Assembly (NCBI GenBank): GCA_037481715.1
Contig: JBBFLD010000006.1
Location: 124,001-188,000, forward strand
Reading direction: 5' to 3'
DNA length: 64,000 nt
Source: Rosettibacter sp037481715
Lineage (GTDB): Bacteria; Bacteroidota; Ignavibacteria; Ignavibacteriales; Melioribacteraceae
The notes under the pieces are model-generated. The model was not told where the DNA came from. It did not search any database and saw nothing but the letters and a program-made list of their open reading frames with translations. The position numbers and the translations under genes were made by a program. This document shows positions 52,107 through 59,841 of this stretch, one piece after another. Position 1 is the first letter of the stretch. Each line of letters starts with the position of its first letter.

Positions 52107-54650
52107 CTACTTGAGTAAAATCATCTTCTTATAAGCTTTGAAATTATCTGCTTCGATTCCATAGAAGTAAACACCAGAAGCAAGGTTACTTGCATTAAAT
52201 TCTACAGAATAAACTCCAGCACCCATAAATTTATCAACTAAAGTAACTACCTTTTGACCCAGAATATTGTAAACATTCAATTTAACATTTGAAGGTTTAG
52301 CAATAGAGAAGTTGATTGTTGTAGTTGGGTTAAATGGGTTAGGATAGTTCTGCTCGAGTGCATAACCTTTTGGAATTTGATTAAGGTCTTTCACAGAGCT
52401 AACAATAGTAACTTTTATGAATTGAATAACATCAAGACTTACATTAGAACCTGACAAAGTAATAGTATGCTTTCCTTCGGTTAGTGAAAATTTATCAGTA
52501 AGATACGATAAACCTGTTGAATCGGATTTGCTTTCTAATGTTGCTGTTAATTTATCAGCTCCATCTACTTTAACTGTCAGAGCTTGTGGACCGCTGTAAT
52601 TTTGATACAAAAGGTTCAAAGCATAAGTGCCAGTGCCTGGTGCATTTACATCAAATGAAATTGAACCACCGCTTCCCAAGTCAACTGCTTTGAACCAGCT
52701 TGGAACCCATTTAGCACCTTCAACCATTGGTTGAACGAGGTCGTAGTCAGTTACATCTGCACCAGTTAATTCTTTAATAACTTGTCCATTCTTTATTATT
52801 CTCAGACCTGCAAAATTCTGCCAGCCCCAGGATTTTTCAATTCTAACAGTATTTGTTCCTTGTTTGAATGTAAGAGCACCAGCTTCAATAATATCTGATT
52901 GTTTTACAACAACCCACTGCCAGCTGTTGATATCAATTCCTGCTGCAGGACCAGAAGCCGGGTCATAAATCAACTCGCCCCAGCCATGAGCAGCATCATG
53001 AATTTCAACTCCATTAACATAAGTATGCTGACCTCTCATTCCATTTCCACGCATGTGTTGATAAATTCCCAAATCATATTCACCACCTTCTGGTAAATCG
53101 AATGTCCATTCAATATACCCACCAGCATCCATTACAAAATATACAAAACCTTCCACTGCTTTAACTTGTGCGTTCCCACCTAATGTTGTCTTTTCTGCTT
53201 CATGAGAAGAAACAATATCATACTTGTAAATTGGTCCAGCAAGATTTCTTAATTGTTCAACATACTGGTCTTTATTCTTTTCAAAAATTGCTTTTTTATC
53301 AGGGAACCAGTTTAAGTCGCCCAATGGCAAGCCATCAGTTCCAGCAGTTAATAGAAAAGCAGGTTCTGTATAAGAAAAGTTTTCTGGCAATGGCCAGCTT
53401 GGGCATGTTGCACAAACGGTGCCGTCTGGATTTGTTGGTAAATTCCAAAAATAAGTTGGAATTTCAGTTGCACCAGACCTGATTCCAGTAATATTTTCAA
53501 TCATTTTAGGAATTATTTCTGATGGATATACCGGGAAGTTTGGTCTTTGGTCGAGCCAGAAAGTATCTCTAACTACCATATTTTCATATTTGTTTAAGAA
53601 ATCCTCTTTAAGAACAGGACCTACAAAAGGTTGTTTCCTGATATCATTAGCATTAAAGAAATTAATAAATTGAGGATCTAACCAAGCTGCTGTATTAGCA
53701 AAAAGAATTCTTCGGCTTTGTTCAGGTCCATATTTTGTTGGCAGTGCTCCAAAAGCAAATATACCTGAAGTAGTTGCGCGTGGATCTCTATTTGGACTGT
53801 CTAATTCAGTTTGGTTATGTGCTTCACCATGCCAGAATGGATTAATTAATAAATTGTTTGCAAAATAAGCTTCGTACAACCATGGTGTTGTGTTAATACC
53901 GCGTCCATTAAATACAATTGTATTGTGATTAAATCTCAGATATTTTGCTGCTCCGCTTTCAATCTGTAATGAAGTAAAGCCAATATTGAAGAAAGTATTA
54001 TTTTCAATTATAACTGTATCTGCATCATTCCAAATAGATAAACCGCGACCTGTCCAGATTTGTGTTGGAGGCGATTCAAGTAAATTTCTGTAGACACAAT
54101 TTGTAATTATTATATCATTATTTTTTCCTGTCCATGCTACAAGAGCAAAATTAGTTCTTTCAAAGATGCAACGGTCAAATACAAATCGGGAATCGCTTGC
54201 ATCTACCTGAATTGGTTGATAAGCTGTTTGAACTCCGGCATCATCACAGCCAATAAAATAAATGTTCTTGAAAGTTATACTGCCGCCACCAGTAATTAAA
54301 CGTGCTGTTACAGAACCATCTGGTCTTGAAACTCTTTGAATTACTGCAGGAAATTTTTCGGGATCCTTTGGGTCTGGTGGTTCACCAACAATTCTCAAGT
54401 GCCAGCCATCATTTTTAATTTCTTCTGTTACCCAATAAATTCCTCCTGCTCGTAATTTGTAAACTCTGCCTGCAGGTCTTAACGTGTCGTTTTTAATTGC
54501 ATTTGTTAATGCATCAACTACAAAATTACCCTGACTGTCAAGATATTCAACTACAAGTGTATCGCCCTGCTGTGCGCTGACTTTTTGAGTCGGTATAAGA
54601 ATTAAACCAGCAACTAAGGATAAAAATAGTAATTTTAGAAAAAGCTTCAT
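52107..54650 (-). CDS. T9SS-secreted right-handed beta-helix protein
   Basis: This 847-residue exported protein starts at the ATG at 54650 (AGGAGG 9 nt upstream; the ATG at 54659 abuts the ribosome site). A signal peptide (KLFLKLLFLSLVAGLILIPTQ) is followed by a beta-helix (about 30-420; repeated ITFKNIYFIG, FVFDRCIFE, IIITNCVYRN, VIIENNTFFN), typical of pectate-lyase-like folds. Two CBM-like beta-sandwiches (about 475-620 and 640-745) come next. A type IX sorting domain (about 768-847) has EQNYPNPFNPTTTINF, NVKLNVYNILGQKV and a terminal YKKMILL. No clear pectate-lyase calcium motif was identified, so the enzyme role is open. It lies 64 bp after the receptor gene. Confidence 0.85.
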   Translation of the reverse strand: MKLFLKLLFLSLVAGLILIPTQKVSAQQGDTLVVEYLDSQGNFVVDALTNAIKNDTLRPAGRVYKLRAGGIYWVTEEIKNDGWHLRIVGEPPDPKDPEKFPAVIQRVSRPDGSVTARLITGGGSITFKNIYFIGCDDAGVQTAYQPIQVDASDSRFVFDRCIFERTNFALVAWTGKNNDIIITNCVYRNLLESPPTQIWTGRGLSIWNDADTVIIENNTFFNIGFTSLQIESGAAKYLRFNHNTIVFNGRGINTTPWLYEAYFANNLLINPFWHGEAHNQTELDSPNRDPRATTSGIFAFGALPTKYGPEQSRRILFANTAAWLDPQFINFFNANDIRKQPFVGPVLKEDFLNKYENMVVRDTFWLDQRPNFPVYPSEIIPKMIENITGIRSGATEIPTYFWNLPTNPDGTVCATCPSWPLPENFSYTEPAFLLTAGTDGLPLGDLNWFPDKKAIFEKNKDQYVEQLRNLAGPIYKYDIVSSHEAEKTTLGGNAQVKAVEGFVYFVMDAGGYIEWTFDLPEGGEYDLGIYQHMRGNGMRGQHTYVNGVEIHDAAHGWGELIYDPASGPAAGIDINSWQWVVVKQSDIIEAGALTFKQGTNTVRIEKSWGWQNFAGLRIIKNGQVIKELTGADVTDYDLVQPMVEGAKWVPSWFKAVDLGSGGSISFDVNAPGTGTYALNLLYQNYSGPQALTVKVDGADKLTATLESKSDSTGLSYLTDKFSLTEGKHTITLSGSNVSLDVIQFIKVTIVSSVKDLNQIPKGYALEQNYPNPFNPTTTINFSIAKPSNVKLNVYNILGQKVVTLVDKFMGAGVYSVEFNASNLASGVYFYGIEADNFKAYKKMILLK

Positions 54651-54688
54651 AAGAACCATCCTCCTATATTTTGATAAATAAATTAATT

Positions 54689-54707
54689 AAGTGAAAGAAA
54701 CTCACTT
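54689..54707 (-). terminator. Weak hairpin between receptor and beta-helix genes
   Basis: AAGTGA and TCACTT can pair around a 7-nt loop, just after the receptor stop codon. No T-run follows closely, so it may be an mRNA-processing or partial attenuation site rather than a full terminator. Confidence 0.3.
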
Positions 54708-54714
54708 CATCTTG

Positions 54715-57711
54715 CTAAAAATTATATCTTATTCCTACATCCATAGTAAAGCCGTAGTATTCTGTATAAGCCGCATTGGTTTCTACATTTCCTCTGTAAC
54801 TTCTATCTGCTCTCTTGTTCAAATTATTCAGATTAACAAATACTTGAAGATTCCAAGGCAGTTTTTGTTGTAGTGTTAAATCCCATCGATAATATGTTCC
54901 TGTTGATTGGTCTAATCCAGGATAATTAGCCAGATATGTAAGCTTGTCTGTTTGATATAAGAATGATAATCTTGCAGAAAAATCTTTAATATCATATCCA
55001 AGTGTGAAATTAAATATGTGGGAAGGTTGATAGGGCATTCTTCCAGTTCTTATTGTATCTTGAACTACATATTTAATTGTTACTCTTGGTGGTTTCCCTT
55101 CAATTACTCTTTTTACAATGAATCGCTGTTTATCAACCTCAGAGAAAATTCTTGAATAATTAACATTAAATATCAAACCTCTTAGAAATGATGGTAAGTA
55201 CCAGAAGTGTGTTTGCCATTCTACTTCGAAACCTTTATAATAAGCTGGATTGGGATTATTTAGATAGGTATCCATCCAAGGAGTAGCAACTACTCTTCCA
55301 TCTTTATCAACAAGCCAAGATTTAGGTATATTTAAGCCTTCAGGTATTGCAACACCAGGCTGCAGCTGATAACCGCTCTGGAAAATTAAATCACTGATTT
55401 TCTTATAAAAGCCGGAGAATGTTAAAAATCCAACATAGTTTTGATAAATCTGAATTGAGGCATCATAGTTAATAGATTTTGCCGGCTTAAGAGCAGCATT
55501 ATTAGCTCTAATATATCCATTGAATCTATCAATTGTTGTAATTGGAGCATATTGCATATAATCTGGTCTTGTTAATGTTTCAGTTCTTGCCAATCTAATT
55601 TTTAGCCAGCTAAATGGATTTACAATAAGATGAACCATTGGAAGCCAGAATTTATTATCACGAACATTTTCCAATCTTTCAAAATCTGCTGGCGGTAATT
55701 GTGTGCCTGCTTGTTCAACTTCTTTAAATCGTTGGCCATGATATTTAGAATAGTCTGCTTCGTATCTTACACCGGGAATCAATGTGACTAAATTTTTGTA
55801 ACTTATTTCGGTCATAATATAGCCTGCTTGATATCTTTCAATTCCATCATAATCATATCCAATTGAGCCCATTGAATAATAAAGCCAATTTTGCGGGTGG
55901 TCTTTAGAAGTTTCCTGAAGTGCTTCAAGAAATTGTTTTAATAATCTTTCATCAACCATGAATCCTAAATCATATTCTCCATTAAGGAAATGAGGCGGCT
56001 GTTCGTTAGTTAAAAATCTTGAAATTGGAAAGACTGCATTTGATCTTGCCAAAGCAGAATCTTTCAACCAATTCCAGTCATCTGGATATTTTGCGCTTAA
56101 ATATCTTAAGACTGGCTCTACAACACTATTTAAGCCAACACCTCCATATTGAATATTGTCTCTTCCATATTGTTCTTGGTCATTATTTTTATCGAGCCAT
56201 CTGAATTTCCCGCCAAATTTTACATATCCATTTATATTTTTACCAAGATTAAATGGAACCTGAAAATTCATCTGCAATGCAGTTTCATTTTCTTTTAATT
56301 TGTTACTATAAGTAAAGGCATTTCTAAATCCAGTATTTAGAGTATCAATTGTTTGTAATGCTGGAATTAAGTGTGGGTCCATTCCTGGTTCCACTTTTGT
56401 AGTATTAAATGCACCATTCTCTTGAACAAATCCAAACACATAATCTTCTGGACTTTTACTTAGTGAAGAGGATCTTGAAAGACTCATATCAAAATTTAAG
56501 AATCCAAATTCTTGTTGGAAACCAAGAGCCCCTGTAAATATGGATGTATTGCCTTCTCTTAATTCAAGATTATAATAATGGCTGTTATGTTCAATATTCA
56601 TATCATTAATTCTAAATAAACCTTTAGAATGAAGATTGTTATAAAATACATTTGCTGTTACTTTTCCGGATGGCAGTTTATAATCAAGCAGAACACTTGC
56701 ACCAGTTCTTCCTCTTCTTAGATTTTCATTTCTTAAGGTGATTTCCTGTGGCTGCACAATTATATTTTCTCCAGAACCTGTTTGTTTATAATTGCCTTGA
56801 AATTTATCTGCACTTCTATCATAATTATCTAAATTGAAATTGAAAATCACACCTAATTTATTTTGAAGGAATCTATTACTTGCTGTTCCATTGAAATTGT
56901 AATTACCATAATAATTTTGCAATTGATTATAACCACCTTGAGCAGTTAAGCTGATTTTCAAACCTTCAGGGGCTTCGCGAAGTCTTAAATCAACAGTTCC
57001 GCCTAAAGCATCTGCATCCATATCTGGAGTATTAGCTTTCTTTAGAACTATTCCGTCAAGCATATTTGATGAGATTAAGGATAAGTCAACACTTCTATCA
57101 TAACTGCTTGTAGATGGTAATCGCACTCCATTAACAGTAATTGTATTATATTTTGGTTCTAAGCCGCGAATAGAAACTTTAGTTGCTTCGCCACCGTATC
57201 TTTCAATCGATACACCAGGCAGTCTACCAATTGATTCAGCTGCATTTACGTCGGGCAATTCTTTAATACGGTCCTTGGATACAACATTTGCAATTGTATT
57301 TGAAGATAATTGCTGATTAATTGCAGAAAGCTGGCCTTCTGCCTGAGCTGTTATTATAATTGTTTCACCAGTAATAGTTTTTGCTTCAAGATAAAAATCC
57401 TGTTGAATTATTCTATTAGCAACTACATTAATTTCCATTGAAACTGTTGTGTAACCAATGTAAGAAACTGTCAAAATGTGTGTGCCAGCAGGTACTCCTC
57501 TAATTACGTATCTGCCCTCAATATCTGTTGCTGCACCTAAACTTGTATTTTTTATAAGTACATTCGCACCAATCAGTGGTTCGCCTGTTTCTTTTTCGAA
57601 TACGCGCCCGCGAATTGTTCCTGAACCCTGTGCATTCAAAGATTCGCTTATTAAGAAAACACAAAGAAATGCATAAATGAGGTGCTTAAAAATTTTGTAA
57701 AAATTTGTCAT
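54715..57711 (-). CDS. TonB-dependent receptor with carboxypeptidase-like N-terminal domain
   Basis: This 998-residue outer-membrane receptor has a signal peptide (to about 28). A carboxypeptidase-regulatory-like beta-sandwich (about 32-112; GTIRGRVFEKETGEPLIGANV) precedes a plug domain with TIANVVSKDRIKELPDVNAAESIGRLPGVSIERYGG (about 136-172) and a 22-strand barrel ending in aromatic YNF. The plug text matches the Xanthomonas/Caulobacter TonB-receptor group rather than classic SusC, and no SusD lies beside it. AGGAGG precedes the ATG. It is first in the operon with the beta-helix protein. The ligand is probably an oligosaccharide, from the surrounding enzymes. Confidence 0.92.
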   Translation of the reverse strand: MTNFYKIFKHLIYAFLCVFLISESLNAQGSGTIRGRVFEKETGEPLIGANVLIKNTSLGAATDIEGRYVIRGVPAGTHILTVSYIGYTTVSMEINVVANRIIQQDFYLEAKTITGETIIITAQAEGQLSAINQQLSSNTIANVVSKDRIKELPDVNAAESIGRLPGVSIERYGGEATKVSIRGLEPKYNTITVNGVRLPSTSSYDRSVDLSLISSNMLDGIVLKKANTPDMDADALGGTVDLRLREAPEGLKISLTAQGGYNQLQNYYGNYNFNGTASNRFLQNKLGVIFNFNLDNYDRSADKFQGNYKQTGSGENIIVQPQEITLRNENLRRGRTGASVLLDYKLPSGKVTANVFYNNLHSKGLFRINDMNIEHNSHYYNLELREGNTSIFTGALGFQQEFGFLNFDMSLSRSSSLSKSPEDYVFGFVQENGAFNTTKVEPGMDPHLIPALQTIDTLNTGFRNAFTYSNKLKENETALQMNFQVPFNLGKNINGYVKFGGKFRWLDKNNDQEQYGRDNIQYGGVGLNSVVEPVLRYLSAKYPDDWNWLKDSALARSNAVFPISRFLTNEQPPHFLNGEYDLGFMVDERLLKQFLEALQETSKDHPQNWLYYSMGSIGYDYDGIERYQAGYIMTEISYKNLVTLIPGVRYEADYSKYHGQRFKEVEQAGTQLPPADFERLENVRDNKFWLPMVHLIVNPFSWLKIRLARTETLTRPDYMQYAPITTIDRFNGYIRANNAALKPAKSINYDASIQIYQNYVGFLTFSGFYKKISDLIFQSGYQLQPGVAIPEGLNIPKSWLVDKDGRVVATPWMDTYLNNPNPAYYKGFEVEWQTHFWYLPSFLRGLIFNVNYSRIFSEVDKQRFIVKRVIEGKPPRVTIKYVVQDTIRTGRMPYQPSHIFNFTLGYDIKDFSARLSFLYQTDKLTYLANYPGLDQSTGTYYRWDLTLQQKLPWNLQVFVNLNNLNKRADRSYRGNVETNAAYTEYYGFTMDVGIRYNF

Positions 57712-58070
57712 TCTTACCTCCTGAAAAATTTATGTTGTCTTAAGCTTGTGTTACTATATTTTTACTGCCCCGATTTATTTTTTAATTTTTCGCAAGAAAT
57801 TAACTTATTCTATTAGCAATTACAATGAAGAATTTTCGTACATACAGTAATTCTTCATTAAAAGTAATGATAATTTTTTCATAAATTATGCCACTTAAGT
57901 ATCACGGTAAAATGGTTAAAATAAGGTAGTTTAGATAGGCATTTATTTATTATTTTAATAAAAAATTATGTTTATAATAAAAAGGAATTTAGAGGGGAAA
58001 GTGCTCAAAAATTTGATAAATTCCTATTTTTCGAGGTGATACAATGCAGTTTAACTTACAGTTTTAATTC
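57712..58070. other. Intergenic region with one long inverted repeat
   Basis: The 359 bp between the receptor gene and tRNA-Lys hold no gene I can support. The notable element is an 11-bp inverted repeat, AATGAAGAATT (57824-57834) and AATTCTTCATT (57849-57859), with a 14-nt loop, about 115 bp upstream of the receptor start. A short stretch GAGGTGATACAATG with a 7-codon frame (58044-58067) looks like a start site but codes for too little to call. Confidence 0.5.
57824..57859. promoter_or_regulatory. Inverted repeat upstream of the TonB-dependent receptor
   Basis: Perfect 11-bp arms separated by 14 nt suit an operator for a dimeric regulator of the receptor operon, or a hairpin in a long leader. 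No T-run follows on either strand, so it is not a good terminator. Confidence 0.35.
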
Positions 58071-58146
58071 TGGTGCTTCCTGGGGGACTCGAACCCCCGA
58101 CCAATAGATTAAGAGTCTACTGCTCTACCAACTGAGCTAAGGAAGC
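58071..58146 (-). tRNA. tRNA-Lys (CUU)
   Basis: On the minus strand the gene begins GCTTCCTTAGCTCAGTTGG and ends in CCA (encoded at 58073-58071). The acceptor stem GCTTCCT/AGGAAGC is complete. The D arm has AGTTGGTAGA, the anticodon stem GTAGA/TCTAT has loop CTCTTAA giving anticodon CUU, and the T arm reads GGGGGTTCGAGTCCCCC. The mature tRNA body is 73 nt plus encoded CCA. It reads lysine AAG codons. Confidence 0.98.
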
Positions 58147-58236
58147 GTTGCAAAAATATCAAATTTTCTTCCATCATCAAAATCAGTAAATTTCTTTCTA
58201 ATTTATTTTATATAATTGAAAACTTTTTGGAGAATT

Positions 58237-59142
58237 ATGAAGAAGTCAATCAACTTTATTTTCATTATTATATTAATTCTTATTTCCTGCGGAAAAGAAG
58301 AAAAAAATTTTAACACAAAAAATTCTATCAAGGATGATATTGGGAATATTATAATTTTTGATAAAATCCCTCAAAGAATTATCACACTTGCACCAAATCT
58401 TACTGAAATGATTTTTGACCTTAAACTTGAAAAATACCTGATTGGAAATACTCTTTACTGCAACTATCCTGAAGAAGCAAAAAAAATTGATAAAGTTGGG
58501 GATATGCTTAATTATGATTTCGAAAAAATTCTAACATTAAAACCAGATTTAATTTTTATTACAGTCGAAGGCAATACAAAAGAAGCTTATAACAAATTCA
58601 AAGAGCTTGGTTTGAAAATTTTTGTATCCAATCCAAGAAATATTTTTGGAATTAAAAAAACTTATTTAGATATAGCAAAAATATTTGGTATTGAATCTTA
58701 TGCAGAAAATAAAATTTCAAAATGGGATTCAATTACAAACAGTATCATAAATGCTTCAAAAATATATGATAAAAAAAATGCTATGTTTTTAATTGAACTT
58801 AAACCTATCATGCTTGCAGGCAAAAACACATTTATCAATGAATACATGGAAGTATGCGGCTTAAATAATATTGCAGGCGACTCAAAATTAAATTATCCTG
58901 TTTTCAGCAGAGAAGAAATATTAAAACGAAATCCTGATTATATTATAGTTCCAAGCAATGGCTATTTTACTGTAGAAAGAATTTTAGGGAGTTATCCAGA
59001 ATGGAAAAATTTAAATGCATTCAGAAAGAAAAATGTAATAATTGTTAATGCTGACCTTTTTGTAAGACCCGGACCAAGATATACAGAGGCATTAAAAGAA
59101 TTGTTTATTGCTCTTCATCCTGAGGAAAAATTTCTTCATTAG
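58237..59142 (+). CDS. BtuF-like helical-backbone substrate-binding lipoprotein
   Basis: This 301-residue lipoprotein starts at the ATG with TTGGAG 5 nt before; a TTG at 58216 is less likely. A signal with lipobox (LILISCG, lipidated Cys near 18) is followed by the two-lobed helical-backbone pattern: RIITLAPNLTEMIFDLKL, then LKPDLIFI, and RNPDYIIVPSNGY with RKKNVIIVNADLFVRPGPRYTEAL. This matches BtuF-type binding proteins for cobalamin or metal chelates. No permease or ATPase gene is nearby, and no cobalamin riboswitch was found upstream. Its last 38 bp overlap the opposing cysteine-rich gene. Confidence 0.85.
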   Translation: MKKSINFIFIIILILISCGKEEKNFNTKNSIKDDIGNIIIFDKIPQRIITLAPNLTEMIFDLKLEKYLIGNTLYCNYPEEAKKIDKVGDMLNYDFEKILTLKPDLIFITVEGNTKEAYNKFKELGLKIFVSNPRNIFGIKKTYLDIAKIFGIESYAENKISKWDSITNSIINASKIYDKKNAMFLIELKPIMLAGKNTFINEYMEVCGLNNIAGDSKLNYPVFSREEILKRNPDYIIVPSNGYFTVERILGSYPEWKNLNAFRKKNVIIVNADLFVRPGPRYTEALKELFIALHPEEKFLH

Positions 59143-59347
59143 ATTCTGCAATAAAAAGCATTGCACATTTATCGCCTTTGAACTTACCGGTTCGTTTACA
59201 ATTTTCGTGACGTTCTTTGATTTTTTGTAAATCAATTTCACCGGGTTCAATTCCAAAAAAAGTCAAAGCCTCTCCACATTCTGCACAGAATATTACATTG
59301 TTTTTAAGTGCATCATCTTTTTCAATCGTGTAATGTTTTTTCTTCAT
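59105..59347 (-). CDS. Small cysteine-containing protein, unknown
   Basis: This 80-residue soluble protein has a possible zinc site: CAEC (about residues 20-23), an H-x3-C pair, and a further C in GDKCAMLF. It starts at the ATG at 59347, which fits AAAGGA spacing better than the ATG at 59353. It overlaps the start of nothing upstream except the tail of the 113-residue membrane gene (its stop is at 59322), and its own 3' end overlaps the BtuF-like gene by 38 bp. No family is recognised. Confidence 0.55.
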   Translation of the reverse strand: MKKKHYTIEKDDALKNNVIFCAECGEALTFFGIEPGEIDLQKIKERHENCKRTGKFKGDKCAMLFIAESNEEIFPQDEEQ

Positions 59348-59663
59348 ATTCATAATCCTTTAGTTCCCAATCCAATCCATCACATGGAAGATATTTTAAT
59401 GTTGGATGTTTATCGTACTTCATACAAATTACAGCTGATTTATCAAAGTATTTACATGAAGAACACAAACTATTATTAATAAGTTCTTCATTTTCTTCTT
59501 GAAACATTCTGTATTGAATGGTTGCAGGATAAATTATCACGCCATAAATTGAAAGAATAACAAGCCACCACCAATATCGATATTCAATTACTCCATACAA
59601 AATCCATAGAACAGGAATTAAAATTGCAGTCCTTACAATTCCCCAAAATATAATTGAGCCCAT
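59322..59663 (-). CDS. Small membrane protein with cysteine-rich tail, unknown
   Basis: This 113-residue protein has two membrane helices (IFWGIVRTAILIPVLWILYG and WWLVILSIYGVIIYPA). A soluble tail carries CSSCKYFDKSAVICMKYDK and LPCDGLDWEL, four cysteines that could bind zinc or an iron-sulfur cluster. AAGGA lies 5 nt before the ATG. Its 3' end overlaps the next small gene by 26 bp, so the two are coupled. Function unknown. Confidence 0.6.
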   Translation of the reverse strand: MGSIIFWGIVRTAILIPVLWILYGVIEYRYWWWLVILSIYGVIIYPATIQYRMFQEENEELINNSLCSSCKYFDKSAVICMKYDKHPTLKYLPCDGLDWELKDYEYEEKTLHD

Positions 59664-59841
59664 AATTTCCTTTTTGTTATGAGCATGATAATTTATCCAT
59701 TCAAAAAATATGATTTACTTTTTGAAGTATCAATTTTTTAGTGATTTGTTATTTTATTCTGGTGAGTAACTTTTCGTTAACGGGTTTTTGAATCGCAATG
59801 CATAAGAAAAATTTTTTCTCTAAGTTATTTATGATAATTTC

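Noticed and set aside
58044..58067. Seven-codon frame with GAGGTGATACAATG start
   Set aside because: The product MQFNLQF is too short to support, lies antisense to the tRNA-Lys surroundings, and controls no downstream plus-strand gene.
58147..58236. Cobalamin riboswitch upstream of the BtuF-like gene
   Set aside because: The gap is about 90 bp, AT-rich, and lacks the conserved cobalamin B12-box or paired elements.
59700..59726. Inverted repeat TTCAAAAA/TTTTTGAA as terminator of the DUF5686 gene
   Set aside because: The stem is AT-only, the loop is 11 nt, and it lies over 100 bp past the stop. This is expected by chance in such AT-rich sequence.
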